64,000 nt of DNA from Mytilus galloprovincialis. Its lineage: Eukaryota > Mollusca > Bivalvia > Mytilida > Mytilidae. Shown here piece after piece: positions 1 to 12,054 of this stretch. The stretch spans positions 65,615,122-65,679,121 of the forward strand of contig NC_134849.1 in assembly GCF_965363235.1 (NCBI RefSeq). The letters run 5' to 3'. Each line of letters opens with the position of its first letter. The stretch's first letter is position 1. The notes beneath the pieces are model-generated. The model did not search any database. It was not told the origin of the DNA and saw only the letters and a program-made list of their open reading frames with translations. Position numbers and translations under genes: made by a program.

Positions 1-1960
1 GGTTTATCATTCGTTGATACCATCTTAAATACAACAACGGGTTTATCATTCGTTGTTACCATCTTCAATACAACAAGGGGTTTAACATTCGTTGTTACAT
101 GTACCATCTTAAATACAACAACGGGTTTATCATTTGTTGTTACCATCTTAAATACAACAACGGGTTTATCATTCGTTGTTACCATCTTAAATACAACAAG
201 GGGTTTATCATTCGTTGTTACCATCTTAAATACAACAACGGGTTTATCATTCGTTGTTACCATCTTCAATACAACAAGGGGTTTACCATTCGTTGTTACA
301 TGTACCATCTTAAATACAACAACGGGTTTATCATTCGTTGTTACCATCTTAAATACAACAACGGGTTTATCATTCGTTGTTACCATCTTAAATACAACAA
401 CGGGTTTATCATTCGTTGTTACCATCTTAAATACAACAAGGGGTTTATCATTCGTTGTTACCATCTTAAATACAACAACGGGTTTATCATTCGTTGTTAC
501 CATCTTAAATACAACAACGGGTTTAACATTCGTTGTTACCATCTTAAATACAACAACGGGTATATCATTCGTTGTTACCATCTTAAATACAACAAGGGGT
601 TTATCATTCGTTGTTACCATCTTATATACAACAACGGGTTTATCATTCCTTGTTACCATCTTAAATACAACAACGGGTTTATCATTCCTTGTTACCATCT
701 TAAATACAACAAGGGGTTTATCATTCGTTGCTACCATCTTAAATACAACAACGGGTTTATCATTCGTTGTTACCATCTTAAATACAACAACGGGTTTATC
801 GTTCGTTGTTACCATCTTAAATACAACAAGGGGTTTATCGTTCGTTGTTACCATCTTAAATACAACAAGGGGTTTATCATTGGTTGTTACCATCTTAAAT
901 ACAACAAGGGGTTTATCATTCGTTGTTACCATCTTAAATACAACAAGGGGTTTATCATTCGTTGTTACCATCTTAAATACAACAAGGGGTTTATCATTCG
1001 TTGTTTCCATCTTAAATACAACAAGGGGTTTATCATTCGTTGTTACCATCTTAAATACAACAAGGTGTTTATCATTCCTTGTTACCATCTTAAATACAAC
1101 AAGGGGTTTATCATTGGTTGTTACCATCTTAAATACAACAAGGGGTTTATCATTAGTTGTTACCATCTTAAATACAACAAGGGGTTTATCATTGGTTGTT
1201 ACCATCTGAAATACAACAAGGGGTTTATCATTCGTTGTTACCATCTGAAATACAACAACGGGTTTATCATTCGTTGTTACCATCTTAAATACAACAAGGG
1301 GTTTATCATTCGTTGTTACCATCTTAAATACAACAAGGGGTTTATCATTCGTTGTTACCATCTTAAATACAACAAGGGGTTTATCATTCGTTGTTACCAT
1401 CTTAAATACAACAAGGGGTTTATCATTCGTTATTACCATCTTAAATACAATAAGGGGTTTATCATTCGTTGTTACCATCTTAAATACAACAAGGGGTTTA
1501 TCATTCGTTGTTACCATCTTAAATACAACAACGGGTTTATCATTCGTTGTTACCATCTTCAATACAACAAGGGGTTTACCATTCGTTGTTACATGTACCA
1601 TCTTAAATACAACAACGGGTTTATCATTCGTTGTTACCATCTGAAATACAACAACGGGTTTATCATTCGTTGTTACCATCTTAAATACAACAAGGGGTTT
1701 ATCATTCGTTGTTACCATCTTAAATACAACAAGGGGTTTATCATTCGTTGTTACCATCTTAAATACAACAAGGGGTTTATCATTCGTTGTTACCATCTTA
1801 AATACAACAAGGGGTTTATCATTCGTTGTTACCATCTTAAATACAACAACGGGTTTATCATTCGTTGTTACCATCTTGAATACAACAACGGCTTTATCAT
1901 TCCTTGTTACCATCTGAAATACAACAAGGGTTTTATCATTCGTTGTTACCATCTTAAATA
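1..1960. repeat. 39-bp satellite array, about 50 copies
   Basis: Head-to-tail 39-bp units (consensus core ACCATCTTAAATACAACA followed by a GGGTTTATCATTCGTTGTT half) fill the left edge and continue off the window. The main variants are AACGGG versus AAGGGG and single-base changes. A 6-bp insertion (ATGTAC) inside a unit recurs near 98, 299 and 1593. The first two are 201 bp apart, five units plus the insertion, which suggests segmental amplification. Because 39 is a multiple of three, one frame stays open for 620 codons, but the changes are not codon-like, so I read this as non-coding satellite. It ends abruptly at about 1960. Confidence 0.95.
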
Positions 1961-2950
1961 GACAGGAGAGTGAATTACGTGTAAACATCGCGAAACAAGG
2001 ACTCTCTATAACCATGATAACACAAACTTGATTTAATAAACTACTGGTGTCTGTGTAATACAAGTAATATAAATGAAATTGTTAACAGGAAGCAATTCAC
2101 TATGAAATACGCGCGATGTCCGTACCTCATTGGAAAATCGGTGTAGTTGGCAAGATGCAAGTCCAAAATATATAATTTTTTGATATCATATTTATTGCTT
2201 TTGTACGTATTTTAAAAAGAAATATGTTTTTTAAAATAAAAACGAAAAAATTAATGGTTGAAACTATGTTTTATGCTGCATGCGACAAGCTTCATTTTAA
2301 AAAAAACCGGCTATTTTTAATAGGCTGTCCCGCGTAACATATTTCATTTATTGTAACCACTAAAGTATGATTTTCGTATAAACTATTTAATATTTTGAAA
2401 AACGTTTTTTTCCATTATTTAACAGAAAGGTTCCTTTAGTCTTTTATGCATTTTTAATGACGAAATGATGACGTCATAGAAAAAAAGCGTTCCATACTAC
2501 AAGGGCAAATCCACGGGGAAAAAATGGGATTACAGATTTGAGATCATTTGAGAATCAAAAAACATTAATCTAAAATGGAAAAAGGTTAGTATTTGTATTA
2601 ACTACATCAATGTTAATTTGCCTAATTTTATGAATTTAAAGACAAATATTCTGAAAAATGATATATAGTAATTTATGATCGATTTTTCAAAGGCTTACAA
2701 GGTTGTCGCACCGCCATTTTTTGACGTAAAAACGAACTCAACTCAAATGTACGTCAACTGTTTGCTTATAAATCAGTGCTCTTATAATGGTAGATTTTTA
2801 TGATTTAGTTAGTTTTGTTGTGTGTTTTGTGTCGATTTGATGAGTCATACCTTTTTCAACTGGTTTTTAAAGTTTTATATTTTATGTTATGCTGTTAACC
2901 TAAGTCTCAGATAAGGGGCCCAATTGTTTAACCCCATCACGTTCTGTACG
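1961..2950. other. AT-rich intergenic sequence, no gene seen
   Basis: No open frame of gene quality. The stretch holds poly-A and poly-T runs and a TGACGTCAT-type CRE octamer context near 2468-2476. I see no splice-supported exon. Confidence 0.5.
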
Positions 2951-3165
2951 TGCCTGTCCAAAGTCAGGAACTTGAAATTCAGTGGTTGTCGCTTTCTACG
3001 GTATGTCATATTTGCTTTTTTTTTATCGTTTTCTCCATACATCAGACCGTTAGATTTCTGGTTTGAATTGTTTTACATTTGTGATGTCGGGGTCTTTTAC
3101 AGCTTGCTTTGAGGTTTGGGTTTTGGTCATTGTTGAAGACCGTGCAGTGTCCTATACATTTTTGT
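2950..3165 (+). repeat. Dispersed mussel-type repeat (CCTGTCC-AAGTCAGGA family)
   Basis: The core at 2953-2970 and the following text ('gaccgttag', 'tttgaattgttttacat', 'tcattgttgaagaccg') recur in part elsewhere: 29753, 31345, 53465 (opposite strand) and a tail fragment near 35430-35475. From memory this is an abundant interspersed repeat in Mytilus sequences. The short open frames over it on both strands are not genes. Confidence 0.6.
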
Positions 3166-5560
3166 AATTGAATGTATCCACTCCATTCGAACTCTGGAGG
3201 ATAGCTTCTCATAATGACATTGGTTATCATATCATAGTCTTAGAGCATTACTTAAAACGTTTTCATAATTTGTTTTAATTTTATTACACAATTTAAACAT
3301 AATGTGACCAACATTAATTATCGGAAGGTTTGCTAAAGGTCCCGTTCAACTTTAAAATTAAGCGTATGATACGCCCCCCCCCCCTTTTTTTTGGTATATT
3401 GAAATTGTGTAACATTCACCTGTCCGAAAACAGTATAACGTTTCAGAGGTCCCGAAATATGCCTGTCCTCCAGACATGCCAGGTTCGGTCAGACAATATT
3501 GTCAACAACAGCTTAAATAAATTGATCTAGTCAAACCCGAGTTAATGTGCGATAAGCGAAGAAATTGCAAACAATCTGATCGTTAAAGTCCCGTGAGTCT
3601 TGAACGACAGACACATTTTTTTTTCAAAATTGAATGGGAATTTTCTTTCGTCAATCCTATTGTTGCATTAACATTTCATGAGAAAATTTTTCAGCTAATT
3701 TTAGTAAAATACTAATTGTACGAAGTGTGCACATATGGACGGATTTACGGACGGACAACGGTTTATCATAATACGTCCCTTGCGGTCGTATATTTTGTTA
3801 GAACATACTCGTCCAATGGAAAATCGGTATTTTGTCTTCTATTTTTTAAAGTACATGGCTTTCAATGCCCTATAAAATGCTATACATGAATGACTTTTCA
3901 TTATGTAGCTTTATTATGTAAGTGAACAACGTACATGTAGTAGTTCGGGTTATTGGGTCATCTCGTGCTGTGCAGATTAAATAACATATACCGATTTGAT
4001 TGGCCAATAACTGTTTTAACACATGACGCAATCAATTTACGTGAACGTTTTAGAAATGTAGACGTTATTCTGCAATCCACGGATCCTAGGAAAGTTTCTT
4101 GTAGGGTGAAAAAAGGGGAAATACGACATTGGTAAGTTTTAAATATCTCTTTATTTTATATTTAGACTCATTCTAAAATAGCGATTTAATGGTATATGTT
4201 TTTTTTTATCGTTTCCGTTAACTTTATTCCCAATTTTTATTTAATTGGTGACGATTAAGACTTTGATAAATTGTGTACTTTCAAATCGGTGTATGAAAAA
4301 AAAAAACATAACTGCAAGGGTTATTGAGTTTAAATTAGATTAATTGCTTTTGAATTTCTTTCCCTCAATGATATGCTTAAAAGAACCGAGGAAGATGTTG
4401 TATTACCTAAATTTAAAATGTTAAATAAACAGAAAATACGTTTCTGTTTCAAAACCTTTTACTCTCCGCAACCCCCCTCCCCCCTTTTCCCCCATTTTTG
4501 TTTGTTTCTGCTGTATTACTTTTTAAGACACGTCCATCTAAATGAAGTCTGATTGATCTTCAGTTAATCACCCTGTTTTAAATCAAACTTAAATATGGTC
4601 CTCATTAAAATCGATCCAAAAATAGTCCCTTTATAGGAATAAATATTCAAAAAGTCGTTATAAAATCCATTGAGTCTGAACCTAATCCAAATCAGATTTC
4701 TTTTATTCGGATATTCTTAGATACATTTCTTTTTTGACAGAAATTACAAAAAAAATGTTTTAACTATCTTTCTAACTTTAAAACTCTGATTTAGATTTAC
4801 GTTGTACACAAAATATAATAAAATAGTTTATGTCCTAGCTTAGATAAAAAAAAACTTAAAAGAATGAGAAACCTTTCTTTAACGTATTTTGAAAATGCGA
4901 TGTTTTTACGAAGTTCAACTTTGTCGTAATTTAAAGGCAGATGGCGGATTCGGGGGTGGGGGCGAACAGGTCGTTAACCCTTGGGTTAAACAAAGTATCG
5001 TGTTTTAGCTTAAAATCGTCAATATTGTCTTTAGTCTCGCTACACTCGGTGATATTTTTTTTAATTTGATAGAATAACGTCCCTTTCAAAATCCAGGACC
5101 GCCCCTAAATGTTAACATAGATTTGAACTGTGCAGTATACATGTGTGGCGTGGTCATTTACATCTAAGATTTGATGGTCAGTTCTTAATCAGTTTAATGA
5201 TATTTCATCTTGTTTAATGTGACACTTTATACGATACTTTAGTTGCACAGTTGAACTGCAATAGTTTATCCAAATAATCTAAGACCATTAATCAATGCCT
5301 TACATAAATTAAGAACATGTTTATAGCTGGATCTTGTGAGAAACTTTAGGTATTGGTCAGAGAGATGAGAGTAGTAGCTTGAAGTACCAAGTTGTATGTA
5401 CGAACGTTAATTGGAAATTAGGATTAAGAATATGTATTATACATGTACTGTTATATAAAGATTATATATATATGATTAAACATGTGAACATTAAATGGAC
5501 TTCGTTATATAGACAGTACTAAGTGAGCTTACGGAGAAACTTTACTATAGCTAGTTCCCT
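3166..5560. other. Intergenic; one exon-like stretch with a strong donor
   Basis: Mostly featureless AT-rich DNA. A fragment of a 'gacggacggacaacgg' invertebrate repeat lies at 3736-3775. Around 3990-4135 a double CCAAT context (GATTGGCCAAT) precedes a stop-free stretch ending in a consensus donor (ATTG/GTAAGT at 4131-4138). This could be a first exon, but it has no ATG at the start of the frame and no partner exon, so I do not call a gene. Confidence 0.3.
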
Positions 5561-6780
5561 ATGTTAACGGGCAACATGGATTACGATCCCGGATACGTAG
5601 ATCCGAAATAATGACTTAGTTCCTAAAACACACACAAGAAAGCCCCGTTATATCTGGTGGAGGTACCCGTGGTCAATATGTCAGTAACCGGAGTTATGAT
5701 GTGTCTGAAATCTGGACGAATTACAAAGTTATCATGTGTTATGGCGTGTGCCGAAAACAGAAGCAGTTTGGGCTTCCGTTCAAGAGAAACTATAGGATAA
5801 CTGAAGTGAGAAATGTATGCCACGGAGAATTGAGTTAGGATGACTTTGTATACATATTAATGTAAATGACTTGCTGTAAATATTTGTGAAACTTTTGTGT
5901 CAGTCATTTTGTTTCCTTGGTTTTATAGAAACGCATTATCCTCGAACTTTTAAGAACATTAGAAGAACGCCTGTGAGAATTTTTGATGAATAGAAACCTG
6001 AGATGACTCTGAGATGTTACAACAGACTAACGGTAACGTGTATATCGAAACTTTTGTGTTGGTAACAATGTATATAGATAGATGGATAATAGATAGATAT
6101 GTACAATGTAAATAACAGAGTGGACTGGCGTATCCGTCGATCCGAAACCGGCAAAGAACCGTTATAAATGACAAGTTCCTGATGAAAGATTCGAAGAAGT
6201 GGCTCCGCACGTTCAAACCGAAGAAGTCATGCATGTGGACAATATTTTCATTTTTGTAAATAACTTTAAGTTTTCATAAATGTTTTTATCCATTCAGAAT
6301 GTAGTATGCCTAGGTTTAGTATTTTATTGTATATGTTTTTTTGCATTTTATTTTGTATTACACATGTTTGATTAAGCTAATTTTTAATCTCTTGTTATTA
6401 CGAGAGTGGGCGTATTGGGTGTAGTTAAGTAAACCGAGAAGGGTTGCTTATACAAGTTGGAGGTTCATGGGCGTGTCCATGTGAAGATGATTTACAGTGT
6501 TGGTAGTTCTATGGTGATACGGTCACATAGAAGTGAAAATTGCAGCTAATGAGATGCTGATTTTCTGAATTGGATTGCCCAGAGATAATGATTAGTTGAT
6601 TACAATTGATGCTTTTAATTATTTTATCATTTCGTTTACACTTGGATTTTAACACACACCAGAAAGCCCCGTTATACATGTATCTGATGTAGTTAATGCA
6701 CACCTTTGCTGTGCATTATCCAGATTATAGCACAGTAAGAACAAAGAGATTTTACTCTTGCCATGTGTTAAGTTCTAAAT
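5561..6780. other. Intergenic with a short direct repeat
   Basis: A segment containing 'agaaagccccgttata' occurs at about 5636 and again at 6661, with related 'gtatccg/atccgaaa' text near 5590 and 6130. It looks like two degenerate copies of one unidentified repeat. No gene is supported; the minus-strand frames here lack domain content. Confidence 0.3.
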
Positions 6781-6782
6781 TG

Positions 6783-6882
6783 GCCAGACAACAATTAGTC
6801 ATGTTTTATGAACATTTAAAACTCTCGGCTACGCCTCAGGCTTTAAATATTCATAAAACATGACCAAGTATTGTCTAACCTA
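6783..6882. repeat. Foldback element (about 25-bp arms)
   Basis: The left arm 'gtcatgttttatgaacattt' is matched in inverse by 'ataaaacatgac' and flanking bases on the right (6852-6870). The loop contains 'ctcggctacgcctc'. The loop-and-arm layout resembles the 'ctcggcaagcctcgcgctttaaat' palindrome at 26.9-27.1 kb, so these may be related MITE-type foldbacks. Confidence 0.6.
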
Positions 6883-8275
6883 TAAATAACTCTGGTACAC
6901 AAGAGGCTCAAATCAGCGTTTATGATCGCTCATTTTGTTTACTTGTACAACGTTAACCCTAATCTAAAAATGAAATGTTTTACAAGTGTGATAATTTTAA
7001 ATTCTGAGAGCAGTTTTAGAGAGTTCGTGTTTAATTCAAGCTATATCAGTACTGCGAATATTCAAATGCAGAGACTGGTTGTGTATCCGTTCATAGAAGA
7101 AGAAACAGAAGACAGCGTTATCAATTTTATAAGATATACAACGGTCTTGCCGAAAACAATTTGTGTGATTTAACTCCTCAAACTATACAAAGTACAACTG
7201 TTTATCTACTGTATGGTGGCAATGATTTAGTCTCCCCCTTTGTAGACTCTCCTTTCCACATTCCTCATTTATTCCTTTGTTTATCAGAGAATAGAACAAA
7301 AATAATAATTAGCTATTCGTACCCTTGATACCTTATCTAAGATTGTATTGATTGTTATTGTTAATTCGTTCTCGTACTGAATATGCATGAAATGCATGAA
7401 CTATTTGCCACTAAACGTTAAACAAACAACAATCAATTAAACAAACTACCATACGCGGTGGGTGGGTGGTTGGGAGGGCGGGGGGGGGGGGGGGGGGTGC
7501 CTACATGTATTAATGTTCTTGTTTCGGGGTAAGCCTACTCAATTTGAGAAGACATTTTCAAATACTTAAATACTTACATTACATGACTGTTTCACTATAA
7601 TACGTTAGTTTGATTGGCTAACAGCAATCTCGCGTCATTCTGAAACTAACCTTCATTTCAACATTCATGATGACACAATAAAGTGCACAGGTAAATAAAA
7701 GAAAAACTTGATAGAAATCGTGTTTTCATGATCCTAGCAAAATAAATGTAGTTATAAGTATTGAATGCTCAGTCTTTTAGCAATTTTATAGAGTTGTCAA
7801 AGCTTTGAGAGTGCGCATTATTAGAATGAACTTCGGTCAACGCTTTTATACCCAAATAAATTTACAAAAAGATGTATTCAATTCTTAAATGAATGATAAG
7901 TACGTGTATGATGATTGCCTTGAGTGTAAATTGGAGGATGTAGGGTTATGTTATCGTTTATTTTTAATAACTGAGTAATAATATGTTGAGTTTTTATACC
8001 ACCGCAAATTTTTTTGGGGGTTATGGTCCTAAAAGTTTAGGGATTAGGGGCCAAAAAGGGGCCCTAATAAGCATTTTTGTAGTTTCCAGACAATATCTTG
8101 TGTTTAAGTGTATGAATCTCTCTGAAATTATAACACAAGTTTCCATACCACAAATAAATGGTAAGGATTGACTTTTTTTTGGGGGGGGGGGGGGGTTTAT
8201 GGCTCAAACCATTTCGGAATAAGGGACAAAAGGGGGGGGGGACTAGGGTTTCCTGCTTAATGGGCAATTAAGATA
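6883..8275. other. Intergenic, poly-G tracts
   Basis: No supported gene. The ATG frame at 6922-7173 (83 codons) has no recognisable domain. A run of about 18 G lies at 7481-7498 and another of about 15 at 8180-8196. These could form G-quadruplexes or be error-prone in assembly. Confidence 0.35.
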
Positions 8276-8370
8276 ATTTAAAAGTAGTGTAAGGGAGGTA
8301 ATCTAAATACATTTAAAATACAATATTGTGTATGTTTGGATTTACCTCCCTTACACTACTGTTTTAAGAA
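8276..8370. repeat. Hairpin repeat, arms about 25 bp
   Basis: 'aaaagtagtgtaagggaggt' on the left is matched in inverse by 'acctcccttacactact' on the right (about 8343-8361), with a roughly 45-bp AT-rich loop. It fits a small MITE-like foldback. Confidence 0.7.
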
Positions 8371-8930
8371 ATGTTGTATTGTCTTGAGATAATTAGCTGT
8401 CTATTTATTTTTATAAGTTACTATTAATTAATATTAATTTTAGCAATGATTAAATATGTCATTTTCTATTTTAAAACTTTTATGATGTATTTAAATGGGT
8501 AACTATCATGGTTGCAAACTTCATTAGAAATTTGAAAAAAACGCAGGTGGGGGGGGGGGGGGGGGGGTTAAATAAGAAATTGTTTTTTTTAGGGGGGCTC
8601 AATATGCAACAGCATAGTGTATTGCACAAAGCAAAAAAAGGAGGGTAAGCATTTATTTTAGGGGTGGAGGTAGGGGTCAATTCGCAGCAAAAAAATGAAT
8701 ATAGATTCAAATCATATAACCAATTCTAAGTTCTTTGACTACAAATATTCTGTGTCAGAAACCTATTATGTGTCAAATATTTAATTACAATCCAAATTCA
8801 GACCTTATCAAGCGCGAATATTGTGTCCATATTTGCGCCAACTGTTCAGGGTTGGACATCTACGGTCGTATCCAGCTGCGCTCAGCGAAGAAATTTATTG
8901 ACACATACATTGGTATATAAAGAAAAAAAA

Positions 8931-8992
8931 AAATTTGCGAAAGCAAATTTACAGATCTAACATTGTTGGGTTGATGTTTAGACGAGTTGTAC
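8931..8992 (+). repeat. SINE core fragment, plus orientation
   Basis: The stretch from the AAATTTGC-GAAA-GCAAATTT hairpin (8931-8950) to 'gacgagttgta' is the same core found in the full SINE copy at 9757-9953. The tRNA-like head is missing. The same core also appears in minus orientation at about 9217-9258. Confidence 0.7.
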
Positions 8993-9049
8993 AACTCTAC
9001 AACATATTTATCCATGCAGTGATGGTTAAACATGGCTGTGTACAACAGT

Positions 9050-9207
9050 GGCGGATCCAGAACTTTTCCTAAGGGGGGGCCCGTTGACTGACCTAAGAGG
9101 GGGCCCGCTCCAGTCATGCTTCAATGATTCCCTATATAATCAACCAAATTTTTCCCACAAAAGGGGGGGCCCGGGCCCCCCAGGGCCCCCCCCCCCCTGG
9201 ATCCGCC
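9050..9207. mobile_element. Small inverted-repeat element, GGCGGATCCAG termini
   Basis: The left end GGCGGATCCAG (9050-9060) is the exact inverse of the right end CTGGATCCGCC (9197-9207). The 158-bp interior is rich in poly-G and poly-C runs. A related left-end sequence ('gagcagatccagccattt') occurs at 18250-18268 followed by G-rich text. This is a MITE-like non-autonomous element; no superfamily is assigned because I see no clear target duplication. Confidence 0.6.
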
Positions 9208-9754
9208 TATGTACAATATGTATATACAACTCGTCTAAACATCAACCCAACAATGTTATGATTTAAGTTTGATGAAGCATAATGCTAATACATTATATAT
9301 TTCAGTTGTCATAGTAACAAAACCAAAAAATGATGAAATTATAACTTTTCAAAGGTTTTTCAACTTTCTTTATTTTGAATTTTGAATGCCTCAATAATTA
9401 AGCAAACATATAACTGTTATATTTAAAAATATGTAAATAGTTTACTCCTCTGATTCATTCAAGTACTGATTGATAGTCATAGCATTATTATAGTTCACTT
9501 TGTTCTCAGTCAAAATTGTCAATCCTTCCATATTGAATAAAACATGTTGCTCCCAGTCAGATATATATCATATTACTATTAGTGGCATTACGGAAAGAAA
9601 ATACCAGTTATTTTGCTCGCTTCATTTGAAATGTCACATCTTCACATATTATATCCTTGGAATAGGTTTGATCCACTGACAGCTGCTGCCTGAGTGATAT
9701 TACTATTTCTTGAAGGACGTCTTGTTTGAAAATCAAAATCTTAAACGTTGATCC

Positions 9755-9756
<2 letters not shown>
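9208..9756. other. SINE fragment, then AT-rich intergenic
   Basis: A minus-orientation SINE core piece lies at 9217-9258. The rest has no supported feature. Confidence 0.4.
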
Positions 9757-9789
<33 letters not shown>

Positions 9790-9953
9790 ACTCGTCTAAA
9801 CATCAACCCAACAATGTTAGATCTGTAAATTTGCTTTCGCAAATTTTTTGTTCTTCCCTCGCAGGGATTCGAACCCATGCTACTGAGATATTATGACACC
9901 AAATTGCTTGCACTGTAGCCGTCCCGCTAGACCACACGACCACCTGGGCTTCA
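9757..9953 (-). mobile_element. tRNA-derived SINE
   Basis: Read on the minus strand, a tRNA-like head has an A box (TGGTCTAGCGG, 9924-9934) and a B box (GGGTTCGAATCCC, 9863-9875). The body carries a perfect 8-bp stem closed by a GAAA tetraloop (9827-9846) and the tail is (TA)n at 9757-9786. Head, conserved core and simple tail are the standard SINE layout. Intact A and B boxes suggest a Pol III promoter. It is not a functional tRNA gene, since the head does not fold into a full cloverleaf. Relatives among the published bivalve SINE families (MESC, BivaV) are possible but unchecked. Confidence 0.8.
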
Positions 9954-10140
9954 CGATAATAAAGCTTTCGGTGGCGTGTGTTACCTTTCCATATCAGTTT
10001 TAATTTAGCGTCGTACTACAGTACATGATATATAAGGCATGGAGATGTTATTGTTACAGATCAGCTCAATTATCTATAGTAAAGGATCCTACAAATTAAT
10101 GCAAGATACAGTCTGAGTCACAGAAAATAATTATATTTAA

Positions 10141-10227
10141 AAGTACGTCTGAGTCAGTGACAACTCTACAACAGATTCATCCATCGGATCACTCTGTTGT
10201 AGAGTTGTCACTGACTCAGACGTACTT
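10141..10227. repeat. Perfect 33-bp inverted repeat with a 21-nt loop
   Basis: The left arm 10141-10173 is exactly complementary to the right arm 10195-10227, with no mismatch in 33 bp. The loop is 'gattcatccatcggatcactc'. I recall similar sequence as a dispersed repeat in mussel data, so a foldback transposon is likelier than a microRNA gene. Confidence 0.85.
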
Positions 10228-10274
10228 ATTTGACCCGTTCATCCTATTGACTCTTAAAATTCAAGATATAAAAA

Positions 10275-10365
10275 AGAAGATGTGGTAAGATTGCCAATGA
10301 GACAACTATCCACAAAAGACCAAAATGACACGGACATTAACAACTATAGGTCACCGTAGAGTCTA
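10275..10365 (+). repeat. Dispersed mussel-type repeat ('gattgccaatgagacaac')
   Basis: The segment starting 'gatgtggtaagattgcc' and running to 'ataggtcaccgta' matches a repeat I know from Mytilus transcripts. Degenerate relatives appear near 16718-16745 and 17284-17310. Confidence 0.5.
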
Positions 10366-11449
10366 TCTAAAAATGAGGGTAAACTATATATGGCCTTCCG
10401 AATACCGTTTCGATCCCTAACATCACTGAAGAGACATTTATTGTCGAAATCCGGATCTGGTGTACAAAATAAATATTGACACCTTATGTTTGTGGCATAA
10501 CATATTGGCCACTAGTTAATTGTTTTCTGTTTAGTATTAAAGTTACAATGTATATTAAGATTCATTTTGTTACATCTTGTGATCAATTTTATTTGGCAAT
10601 CGCCAATGGCAGTCAGCAGGGTTAAAGAACATCAGTTGTTCGACCTGTCAGTCAAATGCGTTTTGTGTTATGTATTGTACAAAAACTTTCATATTTGAAA
10701 AATTCACCATGGCCATAATGCGAAACTGAACTTCTAACTGTGTATTGCTACCTAAACTTGGAAATTTTCTTTTCTTATGCGGCGCTTCCTCCGTGGTTGT
10801 TATATGTTACGTCATGACGTCATAAATCTAAATTCAGCAAGATTTTGTTTATATTGACCACCAATATACATATAAATAGAAACATAGCGTCATTATACGT
10901 AAAAATAGAAGCAAGGCGTCAGATACGTAATATAACCTTTGAAACACGTGATCGTCATATCCAACGAAAACAGTAGAATGCTACACCATATGTAATATTT
11001 ATAAATATTTATTTTGAGCATCATGATTAGAATGAATAGATAGTTGGTTGTTTAACATCAAGTGGCAAGTCAAATGCATATTCAGGACAAACTTGATGAG
11101 AGCAGACATGCTGAGCAGGAATTTTAATGTACTAGCTCACTAACAGTTCTCACGTCATGTCAGACACATTATTCTGACTCGAGGCTAACCAGTCTTTGCT
11201 CTTACTCTTAAATGCTGCATGCTTGGCGGAGAAGCGGCAAATACCAATTCTAAAATCTTTTGTTTGACCTAACCTGCCATACAATTATTTAGTCAATATG
11301 AGTCATTAAAAAACAAGATGAAAAGAGCATTTTTTTTTATTTTGACCATCTTGAATCTGTGAAATGTCCTCATCCTGCCTCTTTCCTTTTTCTTTCTTCC
11401 CGCCCCCTCCTTGCCGTTCAGGGACATATTTCAGGTATAGTACCTAGAC
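10366..11449. other. Intergenic, no gene seen
   Basis: AT-rich, with a TTACGTCATGACGTCATAA palindromic CRE-like stretch at 10808-10826. No exon-like frames. Confidence 0.35.
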
Positions 11450-11824
11450 ATGTCACTCTTCATCACAGTTTCTGTTGCTTCAGCTGACTCAGGATGGGAC
11501 TCTGAAACACAATCTGTTTGTAATAAAAACATAACAACAGTTTATGTTGCGTCAGCTGACTCAGGATGGGACTCTGACACACAATCTGTTTGTAATAAAA
11601 ACATAGCAACAGTTAAAATACTCTTCATCACAGTTTATGTTGCGTCAGCTGACTCAGGATGGGACTCTGACACACAATCTGTTTGTAATAAAAACATAGC
11701 AACAGTTAAAATACTCTTCATCACAGTTTATGTTGCGTCAGCTGACTCAGGATGGGACTCTGAAACACAATCTGTTTGTAATAAAAACATAGCAACAGTT
11801 AAAACACAGAAAGCCAAAAAATAA
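11450..11824 (+). repeat. 93-bp tandem repeat, four copies
   Basis: Four head-to-tail copies contain 'gtcagctgactcaggatggg'. Full units are 93 bp (31 codons); the first is shorter. One frame stays open for 124 codons and reads a repeated SADSGWDS motif. An in-frame minisatellite is the simplest reading. A repeat-containing exon is possible, but no splice sites or neighbouring exons support it. Confidence 0.75.
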
Positions 11825-12054
11825 TCATTTCTTATAAAAGGTTCATACAGCTACTCTGAGGATAATGAATAAGTCAAAGGTAGTCTTGGAGTTGGTTAGG
11901 ATGGACAGGGTTTCAAATTTGTTTTCTAGTGACTTTTGCAAGTTACTTGCTAATGAAGAATTTAAAATATTGCAACTTACCAAGAATTATTTGGAACAAC
12001 TTTGAGGCACCAAATGAAATTTTGCCCTTTTCCGCGCTGATGTTCATTTGGCCA

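Noticed and set aside
99-1961. 620-codon open frame as a repeat protein
   Set aside because: It is the 39-bp satellite read in one frame. Changes between units fall on all codon positions, and another frame is also open over part of it.
6922-7173. 83-codon ATG frame
   Set aside because: No homologous motif, no neighbouring exons, and composition like that of the surrounding AT-rich DNA.
9857-9953. Functional tRNA gene on the minus strand
   Set aside because: A and B boxes are present but the arms do not pair as a tRNA, and a SINE core and (TA)n tail follow directly.
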